Source: Enterococcus sp. MMGLQ5-1 (GTDB lineage: Bacteria; Bacillota; Bacilli; Lactobacillales; Streptococcaceae). From it: a stretch of DNA of 64,000 bases. The stretch is taken from the NCBI RefSeq assembly GCF_013155265.1, contig NZ_JABJXU010000001.1, positions 62,001-126,000 on the forward strand, read 5' to 3'. Numbering within the stretch: position 1 is the stretch's first letter; each line of letters opens with the position of its first letter. The position numbers and the translations under genes are program-made. The notes beneath the pieces were generated by a model. It ran no database searches. It saw only the letters and a list, made by a program, of their open reading frames with translations, and was not told where the DNA came from. Shown in pieces: positions 27,119-34,578 of the stretch.

Positions 27119-27977
27119 CCAAGAGATTAAGGCTCAGATAGATCAAATACTTATAGCATTTTATCAGGAAGATGAGTCTTTATTAAGTGAGAGTATTTGC
27201 TACTCAATTCAAGCGGGTGGTAAGCGATTCAGACCAATTTTATTGGTTAAGATACTTGAGGGCTTGAATTTTAAAATCACGACTGATGTTTTAAAGGTTG
27301 GCGCAGCTCTTGAAATGATTCACACCTCATCTTTGATTCACGATGATTTACCGGCGATGGACAATGATGATTATAGACGAGGCATGCTGACAAACCATAA
27401 AAAGTTTGGTGAAGCAAATGCAATTTTAGCTGGTGATGCGTTATTGTTGGATCCATATCAGCTTTTATCAACTGTCGATTTTAAAGCTGACATAGTTGTT
27501 AAATTGATTTCGGCGCTAGCGAAGGCTAGTGGCTTTCGAGGTATGGTTGGCGGTCAATCTATTGATATTAATAGTGAGAATCAGACGATTTCTTACGAGC
27601 TTTTAAAAGAATTACACGCAAAAAAAACTGGCGCAATGATCGTTTTTCCTTTTATTGCAGCGGGAATTATTGCTGGTGTGCCAGAAAAAACGGCAAATCA
27701 GTTGCAAGAGCTAGGGGAACGAATTGGTTTGGCATTTCAAATTCGAGATGATATTATTGATGTTACGGAAAGCTTTGAAACGCTTGGAAAAACGCCACAA
27801 AAGGATATTGCTGAAAATAAGGCAACCTATGTCAGCCTTTTTGGATTGGAAAAAGCGAAGCAGCTACTAAGCGAGCAATTAGAACATTCAGAATTATTGC
27901 TTGGGGAAATAGTAGATTTTAATGCCAATAAAATTGAACCTATTATTAGTCAGTTAAAAATAAAGGATGAAACATGA
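27111..27977 (+). CDS. ispA: Polyprenyl synthetase (farnesyl diphosphate synthase type)
   Basis: The start at 27111 (MNNQEIKAQIDQ) is chosen for its overlap with xseB and GAAGGGA upstream. 288 residues. First Asp-rich motif DDLPAMDNDDYRRG and second DDIIDV, plus GKRFRP near the N-terminus. It condenses C5 units to short prenyl diphosphates for undecaprenyl and quinone synthesis. Overlaps tlyA by 4 nt. Confidence 0.93.
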   Translation: MNNQEIKAQIDQILIAFYQEDESLLSESICYSIQAGGKRFRPILLVKILEGLNFKITTDVLKVGAALEMIHTSSLIHDDLPAMDNDDYRRGMLTNHKKFGEANAILAGDALLLDPYQLLSTVDFKADIVVKLISALAKASGFRGMVGGQSIDINSENQTISYELLKELHAKKTGAMIVFPFIAAGIIAGVPEKTANQLQELGERIGLAFQIRDDIIDVTESFETLGKTPQKDIAENKATYVSLFGLEKAKQLLSEQLEHSELLLGEIVDFNANKIEPIISQLKIKDET

Positions 27978-28786
27978 AAAAAGAGCGGGTTGATGTACTG
28001 GCGTTTCAACAAGGACTATATGAAACTAGGGAAAAAGCGAAACGCGGGATTATGGCTGGACAGGTCTACGATCAAAATAATTTGCGTTTAGATAAAGCAG
28101 GTGAAAAAATATCGCTTGAGTCTATTCTGCATATTAAAGGCGAAAAATTAAAATATGTTTCAAGGGGGGGCTTAAAACTCGAGAAGGCTTTGACCTGTTT
28201 TGACATCATTCTTGATGCTAAAATTGTGATTGACATTGGTGCCTCGACGGGTGGCTTTACCGATGTGATGCTACAAAATGGTGCAAAGCTGAGCTATGCG
28301 GTTGATGTTGGTACCAATCAGCTTGCTTGGCGATTACGACAGGATGAGCGAGTGATTGTGATGGAGCAATACAATTTTCGCTATGCTAAGCTCACCGATT
28401 TCAAGCAAGGCTTACCAGAATTTGCGAGTATCGATGTTTCTTTTATCTCACTCGCTCTAATTTTACCAGCCTTATTACCATTGTTAACTGATGGCGGCGA
28501 AGCGATTGCACTCATCAAACCACAGTTTGAAGCAGGTCGTGCACAGATTGGAAAAAATGGGATTATCAAGGATTCCAAGGTGCATCTATCGGTTTTAGAG
28601 AAAACGATTGAAATGATTTTATCAATCGGCTTTTCGATAAAGGGTCTTGAATTTTCACCAATTACTGGTGGTCATGGTAATATTGAGTTTTTAGCCTATT
28701 TAAAAAAAGATGGACTGGCAGAGCTTAATCCGGCGATTAATCCAGCTGAGGTTGTTAAGCAGGCACATGATAATCTGCATCAATAA
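27974..28786 (+). CDS. tlyA: TlyA-family rRNA methyltransferase / haemolysin-like
   Basis: 270 residues: an N-terminal S4 RNA-binding domain (1-60) followed by an FtsJ/RrmJ-type methyltransferase domain with VIDIGASTGGFTDVMLQNGA as the SAM site, SIDVSFISL and LIKPQFEAGR. Family members 2'-O-methylate rRNA. The genes ispA-tlyA-argR-recN are in the usual order for the Lactobacillales. Confidence 0.92.
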   Translation: MKKERVDVLAFQQGLYETREKAKRGIMAGQVYDQNNLRLDKAGEKISLESILHIKGEKLKYVSRGGLKLEKALTCFDIILDAKIVIDIGASTGGFTDVMLQNGAKLSYAVDVGTNQLAWRLRQDERVIVMEQYNFRYAKLTDFKQGLPEFASIDVSFISLALILPALLPLLTDGGEAIALIKPQFEAGRAQIGKNGIIKDSKVHLSVLEKTIEMILSIGFSIKGLEFSPITGGHGNIEFLAYLKKDGLAELNPAINPAEVVKQAHDNLHQ

Positions 28787-28858
28787 ATTTTTGGCTTGAA
28801 AATTAAATAAGGCAAATAATTCGGGTTGACATACCCTTTAATCATAAGGAGATTAACA

Positions 28859-29302
28859 ATGAAGAAAAGTGTTCGTCAAGAATTAATCGCCAATTTAATT
28901 CTGGAAAATGAGATTTCAACACAGGATGATTTAGCAAAAGCGATTAAAATCGCAACTGGTGTTGATGTGACGCAAGCGACCATCTCAAGAGATATTAAAG
29001 AATTGGCGCTTATTAAAATTGCTGGTGAGACGACCAATTTTAAATACAGTCTGCCACAGACTAATCTTTCAGACGGTAGTCATCGCTTAAAAAATTTAAT
29101 TCAGTCATCGTTATTAGAAATTAAGACGCGTGAAGGGATTGTTGTGATCCGAACAATTCCAGGTAGTGCACTCGCTTTAAAACGCTTGATAAGAGAGCAA
29201 TTTTCGGAGGATATTTTTAGTATTTTCGCGGATGATGATAGTATACTGATTACGCTTGAAGCTGGGATAGAGTCAATTACTTGGATTGCTTATTTAAAAT
29301 AA
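28859..29302 (+). CDS. argR: Arginine repressor family regulator
   Basis: The ATG at 28859 is preceded by AAGGAGA; an upstream in-frame ATG at 28826 lacks one. 147 residues: an N-terminal winged helix (DDLAKAIKIATGVDVTQATISRDIKEL) and a C-terminal hexamerisation domain. The GTIAGDDT-like arginine-contact region reads FADDDSILI here, so the ligand response may differ from classical ArgR. Position next to recN is conserved in Firmicutes. Confidence 0.9.
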   Translation: MKKSVRQELIANLILENEISTQDDLAKAIKIATGVDVTQATISRDIKELALIKIAGETTNFKYSLPQTNLSDGSHRLKNLIQSSLLEIKTREGIVVIRTIPGSALALKRLIREQFSEDIFSIFADDDSILITLEAGIESITWIAYLK

Positions 29303-29340
29303 AAAGTATTTAGGGGGCGTCCAAAAAATATAAGGGATTA

Positions 29341-29677
29341 TATGAGTATTAATAATGAAAGTAAAACGCTTCGTTCGTTATATTATTTTAGTGTAGGCAT
29401 AGTTTATCTTTTTTTACTGCACTAGGGCAATGCCTTCTTTTCTCGATATCATCGCTAGATTGTAAAGATAGTACGATTTTTTTGGTTAATTTGAACGAAG
29501 CTAGTGACTTTACCGATAATATTGATCGGCTGGTTATTTTATCAAGACAATCAGTTTGCGAATAAGCACATTCGAAAGTTTAGTTTGGCTTTATTTTTTA
29601 TCAGTATGTTTTGCGTAGCGAGTTTTTTATCTTTATTTATATTGCCATTTATTATAATGCTTTTTCGAGATTTATGA
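29341..29677 (+). pseudogene. Frame-disrupted small membrane protein gene
   Basis: An ATG at 29344 opens MSINNESKTLRSLYYFSVGIV and stops after 27 codons. Other frames continue the hydrophobic character, ending in a stretch with IGWLFYQDNQFANKHIRKF and then two hydrophobic runs ending IMLFRDL at about 29677. At least two frameshifts are needed to join them. It resembles remains of a small multi-pass protein (DUF4870-like spacing), but the family is a guess. It fills the argR-recN gap. Confidence 0.35.
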
Positions 29678-29727
29678 AGTTATAAATCATTTAATTATAT
29701 AGGATAATTATTTGAAATGAGGTGGAT

Positions 29728-31392
29728 ATGCTATTAGAATTGTCTATTAAAAATTTTGCGATTATTAAATCAGTTACGGTTCCATTTGAGGCTGGTATGA
29801 CCGTCTTGACAGGTGAAACTGGCGCAGGAAAGTCGATTATCATTGATGCGATGAATTTATTGCTTGGTAGCCGTGCATCGAGTGATTTTATTCGTCACGG
29901 TGAAGATAAGGCTGAAATAGAGGGCCTATTTGCTATATCCTTGACCAATAAATTGGCTGATCAATTGTATTTATTAGGCATTGAATTAGACGAGGCCCAG
30001 TTAATTGTTAAACGAGAAATCTATCGAACCGGTCGCAGTATCTGTCGAATCAATGGTCATCTGGTTACGCTTACCAATTTAAAAGAAATTGGTGGTGCTT
30101 TGGTTGATGTTCATGGGCAACACGAGCATCAGGAGCTAATGCAGCAAGCGCATCATATTGAGCTGCTTGATCAATTTGGCAATCAGAACTTTAAAACGCT
30201 TAAATCAAATTATCAAACTATTTTTTATGACTATGCTAAGCTTCATAAACAGATGGTTGAACGGCAAAACAATCAGGTGAAGTTTAATCAAAGGTTGCAC
30301 GAGTTAAAAGCTTCAATGGCTGAAATTGGCGCCGCAAATTTAGAGGTCGGAGAAGAAGAACTGCTTCGTAAAAAAAGATTACAATTACAGAATCAGCAAA
30401 CGATCGTGCAGCAGTTACTGGAATCATTAAATATTTTACAAAATGAAGATTTTTCACCGAATGATCTTTTAGGACAGGTTGGCTCCAAATTGAATCAGCT
30501 CTCTGATTTTGATCCAGATTACCCTAAGCTGCTTGATCAAATTGCAATTCTTTCCGATGGCCTATCTGAAATTGCCAATCAGCTTGAAAATAAGCTCGAT
30601 CAGTTTGATTATCAAGATGAATCGCTTGATGAAATAGAAGAGCGTTTAAGCTTAATTGGTCGACTTGAAAGACAATACGGGGAAACAATACCTGAAATAT
30701 TGGATTATTATCAAGCAATTTCAGAGGAATACGACGAGCTTCAGGCAATTGAATTAGCTGATTCTGGGCTTCAAACCAAAGCCAAGGCATTAAAATCAGA
30801 ATTAGTTAGTCAGGGTGATGCGCTAAATGTGGCACGACGGAAAATTGCCACCGCCTTAGAACAAGAAATCGAGCAGCAATTTAAAGAGTTATATTTGGAA
30901 AAAGCTAAATTTCAAGTCGTTTTCTCTAAGGCAAAATATTCAGTAAATGGCAATGAACGCGTTGAGTTCTTTGTTTCAATGAATCCAGGTGAAGGTTTTA
31001 AGCCACTTGCTAAAACGGCATCTGGCGGTGAATTATCAAGAATTATGCTTGCCTTAAAGGCTATTTTTACAAATGATACCCAGACAGCAATTGTATTTGA
31101 TGAGGTGGACACAGGTGTTTCAGGGCGTGTTGCTCAGGCAATTGCGAATAAAATTCATAAAATTTCGGCATATTCACAGGTACTATGTATTTCTCATTTA
31201 CCTCAGGTTGCCGCGATTGCTGATTTCCAGTATTTTATTGAAAAAGTGAGTGATGGTCACTCAACTGAAACACGTGTCAAGGTTTTGAGCTTTGAAGAAC
31301 GAGTTAACGAGGTAGCGAGAATGTTAGCTGGTGAAACAGTAACAGAATTGACGCTTGAGCACGCAAAAGAGCTGTTAATGACTCAGCATTAA
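29728..31392 (+). CDS. recN: DNA repair protein RecN
   Basis: 554 residues, SMC-like. ATG at 29728 (MLLELSIKNFAIIKS) is chosen over an in-frame GTG two codons upstream because GAGGTGG precedes it. Walker A TGETGAGKSIIIDAMNLLLG, long coiled coil (about 150-390), signature ASGGELSRIMLALK and Walker B IVFDEVDTG. It acts in double-strand break repair. Confidence 0.95.
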   Translation: MLLELSIKNFAIIKSVTVPFEAGMTVLTGETGAGKSIIIDAMNLLLGSRASSDFIRHGEDKAEIEGLFAISLTNKLADQLYLLGIELDEAQLIVKREIYRTGRSICRINGHLVTLTNLKEIGGALVDVHGQHEHQELMQQAHHIELLDQFGNQNFKTLKSNYQTIFYDYAKLHKQMVERQNNQVKFNQRLHELKASMAEIGAANLEVGEEELLRKKRLQLQNQQTIVQQLLESLNILQNEDFSPNDLLGQVGSKLNQLSDFDPDYPKLLDQIAILSDGLSEIANQLENKLDQFDYQDESLDEIEERLSLIGRLERQYGETIPEILDYYQAISEEYDELQAIELADSGLQTKAKALKSELVSQGDALNVARRKIATALEQEIEQQFKELYLEKAKFQVVFSKAKYSVNGNERVEFFVSMNPGEGFKPLAKTASGGELSRIMLALKAIFTNDTQTAIVFDEVDTGVSGRVAQAIANKIHKISAYSQVLCISHLPQVAAIADFQYFIEKVSDGHSTETRVKVLSFEERVNEVARMLAGETVTELTLEHAKELLMTQH

Positions 31393-31399
31393 TAAAAAA

Positions 31400-31590
31400 G
31401 GAGATGGAAAAAAAGACGTTTAACGACGTAAAATAGGGTGCTTTCTATCTCTGATTAAAGCTGTGAAAGATAGACGAGTCATTCGTTTATTCAGTCAGAC
31501 GCTTTCTTTCTCACCGGATGACGTATCTATTTGAACAGTTTTGAGATAGAAAGCCCGCCAAAGCAAGCCGCTTACGTCATTTTTCTAAAT
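31400..31590. repeat. Second copy of a dispersed repeat (related to 587-693)
   Basis: It starts AGGAGATGG-A8-GACGTTTAACGACG, near-identical to AGGAGGTGGAACAAAAGACATTTAACGACG at 584-613, and continues GACGTATCTATT-T-GAACAGTTTTGAGATAG. This copy has about 80 extra bases inside. GCTTTCTATCTC (31440-31451) can pair with GAGATAGAAAGC (31543-31554). Confidence 0.55.
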
Positions 31591-31607
31591 TTCTACAACA
31601 ACAAGGT

Positions 31608-31723
31608 GTTAAATCAACTCTCTCAGAAAAGTGCGGACAAGCTAGTCTTGCATTCATGCACTTTGGCGATTTGTGCCAAAGTGCAAGCCGTACTTGTATC
31701 GCTACTTTTCTAGTTGATTTAAC
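31608..31723. repeat. Long imperfect hairpin A of the non-coding array
   Basis: Four nested perfect blocks: GTTAAATCAACT/AGTTGATTTAAC (31608-31619 with 31712-31723), AGAAAAGT/ACTTTTCT (31625-31632 with 31704-31711), ACAAG/CTTGT (31637-31641 with 31693-31697) and TGCACTTTGG/CCAAAGTGCA (31657-31666 with 31676-31685). No open frame fits. Part of the 31400-32336 gene-free stretch. Confidence 0.8.
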
Positions 31724-31820
31724 CCATTCACGCTAAACGGTCGTTTACGCTTTTTAGACAATCTGGCTTCAATGACCAGTGTTTAGGAAATTAGAGAAAA
31801 AGTACGCACAAGCTAATCCA

Positions 31821-31935
31821 GCTTCAATGCCTAGAAATTTTCACATAAGTACACTCTGCGCTCGGGCAAAGTCTGCCTGAGTAAATAAACGCAGAGTTAG
31901 CTTATGTTTCAACTTTCTGAGCAAGGCATTTCAGC
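31821..31935. repeat. Long imperfect hairpin B of the non-coding array
   Basis: Nested blocks: GCT/AGC, AATGCCT/AGGCATT (31826-31832 with 31924-31930), AGAAA/TTTCT, ACATAAG/CTTATGT (31843-31849 with 31901-31907), ACTCTGCG/CGCAGAGT (31853-31860 with 31890-31897) and CTCGGGCA/TGCCTGAG with one G-T pair. Linkers of similar sequence (GC-TTTTTAGACAATCTGGCTTCAA and GC-ATTTTAGATAATCTAGCTTCAA) lie on both sides of B. Confidence 0.8.
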
Positions 31936-31950
31936 ATTTTAGATAATCTA

Positions 31951-32185
31951 GCTTCAACGGCTTGAAAGTATCGGCATAAGCTGAAAAAATAATTCGCGGC
32001 AACAATTGAACTAAACTTTTAAAGCTCTCCTTGGTCGCTTATAAAAGTAAGTTCAATTGCATACCTTGCCGACTAACTGCCTCAAATTTCATTCTGAAAT
32101 TCTCGGAGAGTAAGTCGTCATGGCAAAGAGCGCCTTTTACTATTTTTCAGTCTTATGCTCAACTTTCAAAGCAAGCCGTTTCAGC
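31951..32185. repeat. Branched hairpin C of the non-coding array
   Basis: Outer stem: GCT/AGC, AACGGCTTG/CAAGCCGTT (31956-31964 with 32172-32180), AAAGT/ACTTT, GCATAAG/CTTATGC (31974-31980 with 32152-32158) and CTGAAAAA/TTTTTCAG (31981-31988 with 32143-32150). Inside are two further hairpins: CAATTGAACT/AGTTCAATTG (32003-32012 with 32050-32059) with ACTTTTA/TAAAAGT, and TTGCC-GACT.../...AGTC...GGCAA (32066-32126) capped by AATTTC/GAAATT. Together a three-way junction. Confidence 0.8.
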
Positions 32186-32266
32186 TTTTTAGACAGTATT
32201 CAGAAATTTGTCTATTTTCCTATGGCATTGACTAGTCGTTGCCGCATTGTTTCCTGTAAATTATGA

Positions 32267-32312
32267 AAAAACAAAATGGGTTGGGACAAAAGTCCCAACC
32301 CATTTTGTTTTT
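32267..32312. terminator. Perfect 21-bp hairpin (REP-like, terminator form)
   Basis: Arms of 21 bp (32267-32287, 32292-32312) around an AAAA loop, with the core GGGTTGGGAC-AAAA-GTCCCAACCC. It ends in T and A runs, so it can terminate from both sides between the hairpin array and the VanZ-like gene. Confidence 0.75.
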
Positions 32313-32336
32313 AATGCTTGTCATCTGCGCGCTTTT

Positions 32337-32759
32337 CTAACAGGTATGTTCAGTACTCTTTGTCATACCTTTTTTTATTAGTTTAAAAAGAAGAAAGCCT
32401 AGTAGGCCCCCAATTGTATTGAAAATTAAATCATCAATATCGACAATTCGATTGAGTTGTAGGGTGATATCAAGTATTCCCTGCCCAAGTTCAATCACAA
32501 AGCTGACGGTAAAGGCCAAAAGGAGTGCATTTTTTAAATTTTCATATTTAGGAAAAGCTATGGCAAAGAGCATCGTGAGTGGTATTGTCATCAAAATATT
32601 AAAAAAGCTTTGAAGAAATACCTTTTGATTTGTAAAGCTATAATAAACCGAGTTTAACGGTATTATTTGATACCAAAGCTGTCCGTTATTTTTTAAGTTT
32701 GGATAATTAAAATCGCCAAATTGTCCTGGATAAGCTTTAGCAGGCAGCCAGCAAAGCAT
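32337..32759 (-). CDS. VanZ-like membrane protein
   Basis: 140 residues from the first ATG. The family core is clear: NILMTIPLTMLFAIAFP, AFTVSFVIELGQGILDI and DIDDLIFNTIGGLLGFLLFKLI (the VanZ D-D-hydrophobic motif). The ATG at 32759 has no ribosome binding site and cuts the first TM segment; the open frame goes on upstream to about 32829 (ILIGLYFIALV) without ATG, GTG or TTG. It overlaps the end of the DUF1189 gene there. An ATA or ATT start coupled to that gene is possible. Function unknown; VanZ relatives affect glycopeptide tolerance. Confidence 0.75.
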   Translation of the reverse strand: MLCWLPAKAYPGQFGDFNYPNLKNNGQLWYQIIPLNSVYYSFTNQKVFLQSFFNILMTIPLTMLFAIAFPKYENLKNALLLAFTVSFVIELGQGILDITLQLNRIVDIDDLIFNTIGGLLGFLLFKLIKKGMTKSTEHTC

Positions 32760-32824
32760 TACCAGTGCAATAAAATAAAGACCGATTAATATTTCACGAT
32801 GCTTATGAATCCAATTAAAGAGTA

Positions 32825-33616
32825 TTATTTGTAATCAGTCCTTTTATTGATATGATAGTACAAAATACAGGTCATCAAGCTTTGGATAAATGTATAATCA
32901 AAGCTTGGAAAGATAAAGGCAAGCAAGGTAGTCAAAATAATTGGTGAGGTACTGCAGACTAATACTGATTTATATATTTGTCCGAAATACTGAATTTGAT
33001 TTTTTGAAAATAGATTGACGATTTTGATGATTAATGCAACCATCAATGTCATATAAAGCAGATTAATTAGTGCTGGCAATAAAGCTACCAAATAGGTTAC
33101 TAAAAACAGCCAGCCCGGTTTATGTAATCGATTGAAGGCTGCTTGAATCGATTTATTATTAAATGAACCTAAATCCTGATAGTCAATTGTAAGATGACTT
33201 GGTTGATCTAGATTTTCAGAAATATTACTTGACGGTAATATGATATGAATTTCATTTTGTCTAAGAATAATTGCTGTTGCTTGTCCTGAAGCATCTGTTT
33301 CAGCCTCGTTTAAATCACGCTGATTTTTAGGATCTAAAGTAACAATAAAGTAGTTAGTTTGGAAAATACTCGGCTCAGCCTCAGTCTGTAGCTGTCCGTC
33401 TTTAACCTCAAATTTAGGTAAACGGTTGCTAATGGTTTGTGCGTCACTAATCAAATTATCGGAGAATGTCCAAAAATCTGTAGTAATTGTGATTGCTAAT
33501 GTAAACATTAGTAAAAAGAAATAGACAATTGTTTTATTCCAGCTTAAAAGGCTAGCTTTTTTGAGTTTAGGTAAATCGGTAAATGAATATTTAAATAGGT
33601 TTATTATATCAGCCAT
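32825..33616 (-). CDS. DUF1189 family membrane protein
   Basis: The ATG at 33616 (MADIINLFKYSF) is chosen because GGAGG precedes it. 263 residues: TM1 at about 30-50, an extracytoplasmic loop of about 120 residues, then three or four C-terminal TM segments. The pattern matches DUF1189, found near maltodextrin genes in streptococci, but no such genes are near. Followed directly by the VanZ-like gene, probably one transcript. Confidence 0.75.
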   Translation of the reverse strand: MADIINLFKYSFTDLPKLKKASLLSWNKTIVYFFLLMFTLAITITTDFWTFSDNLISDAQTISNRLPKFEVKDGQLQTEAEPSIFQTNYFIVTLDPKNQRDLNEAETDASGQATAIILRQNEIHIILPSSNISENLDQPSHLTIDYQDLGSFNNKSIQAAFNRLHKPGWLFLVTYLVALLPALINLLYMTLMVALIIKIVNLFSKNQIQYFGQIYKSVLVCSTSPIILTTLLAFIFPSFDYTFIQSLMTCILYYHINKRTDYK

Positions 33617-33759
33617 AAATCTGCCTCCATATCGCATTATAGCATAGAAATTTTACATAATAACCATGAATTAAAATTAATGGCAGAGAATTAATTTAGG
33701 TATAAAAAGTAACGCATATTATTTGCTAAAGAAGGCTTGGGTTAGTATGATAATAATAT

Positions 33760-33802
33760 AACAGTTGGAACTGTTGACAATAAAAAAACGTGCAAAATAA
33801 TG
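33760..33802 (+). promoter_or_regulatory. sodA promoter with an embedded palindrome
   Basis: TTGACA (33774-33779), 17-bp spacer, ATAATG (33797-33802). A perfect palindrome AACAGTT-GG-AACTGTT (33760-33775) overlaps the first bases of the -35, a position suited to a repressor or activator. Confidence 0.55.
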
Positions 33803-33831
33803 CATGCTACAGACAATAGGAGGAATTATAA

Positions 33832-34440
33832 ATGAGCTATACTTTACCAGAATTACCTTATGCATATGACGCTTTGGAACCTTTCTTCGATGTAGAAACA
33901 ATGCACTTGCATCATGATAAGCATCATCAAACTTATGTCACTAATTTAAATGCAGCCATTGAAAAGCATCCTGAATTAGGTGAAAAAACCGTTGAGGAAT
34001 TAGTAGCAGATTTAGCAAATGTACCTGCAGATATTAAAACTGCAGTTCAAAATAATGGTGGTGGGCATGCTAACCACTCATTTTTCTGGGAAATTTTAGC
34101 ACCAAATGCTGGTGGCGCACCTACTGGAGAAATTGGCGATGCGATTGCTAAAACGTTTGGTAGCTTTGAAACCTTTAAAGAAGAATTTAAGACTGCAGCA
34201 ACTGGTCGTTTTGGCTCAGGCTGGGCTTGGCTAGTCGTTAGTGGTGGTGAATTAAAGGTAACTTCTACAGCTAATCAAGATTCTCCATTGTCTGATGGTG
34301 ACACACCTGTTTTAGGCTTAGATGTTTGGGAGCATGCATACTACTTGAAATACAAAAATGTTCGTCCTGATTATATTGCAGCTTTCTTTGAATTAGTAAA
34401 CTGGGATAAAGTTAACGAATTGTATGCAGCAGCAAAATAA
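33832..34440 (+). CDS. sodA: Superoxide dismutase, Mn/Fe type
   Basis: 202 residues of the usual two-domain fold. Metal ligands are His27 ([13 protein letters not shown]), the His in NHSFFWE, and the Asp and His in [25 protein letters not shown] with Gly before the His pair and the Mn-type GSGWAWLV fit a manganese enzyme. It removes superoxide in the cytoplasm. AGGAGG precedes the ATG. Confidence 0.96.
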   Translation: MSYTLPELPYAYDALEPFFDVETMHLHHDKHHQTYVTNLNAAIEKHPELGEKTVEELVADLANVPADIKTAVQNNGGGHANHSFFWEILAPNAGGAPTGEIGDAIAKTFGSFETFKEEFKTAATGRFGSGWAWLVVSGGELKVTSTANQDSPLSDGDTPVLGLDVWEHAYYLKYKNVRPDYIAAFFELVNWDKVNELYAAAK

Positions 34441-34457
34441 TTAATTAAAGATAGATG

Positions 34458-34494
34458 AAAAAAGGCTTGAAGTGGCTACTTCGAGCCTTTTTTT
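34458..34494 (+). terminator. Terminator of sodA
   Basis: AAAAAGGCT-T-GAAGT, short loop, ACTTC-G-AGCCTTTTTTT. Confidence 0.85.
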
Positions 34495-34578
34495 GTTTGA
34501 TCATCATTAACTCAATTTCCTAGAACTGTGATATGATGAGGTTAGTAATTACAGGGTAAAAAAAGAGGGAGGTTCGTT

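Noticed and set aside
31625-31645. Pasteurellaceae-like DNA uptake word (AAGTGCGG) in hairpin A
   Set aside because: It occurs only once here, lacks the final T of the consensus, and the genome is not of that family. Chance is the best explanation.
31400-32260. CRISPR array or group II intron
   Set aside because: There are no regularly spaced identical repeats with unique spacers, no cas genes, no reverse transcriptase frame and no recognisable domain V hairpin.
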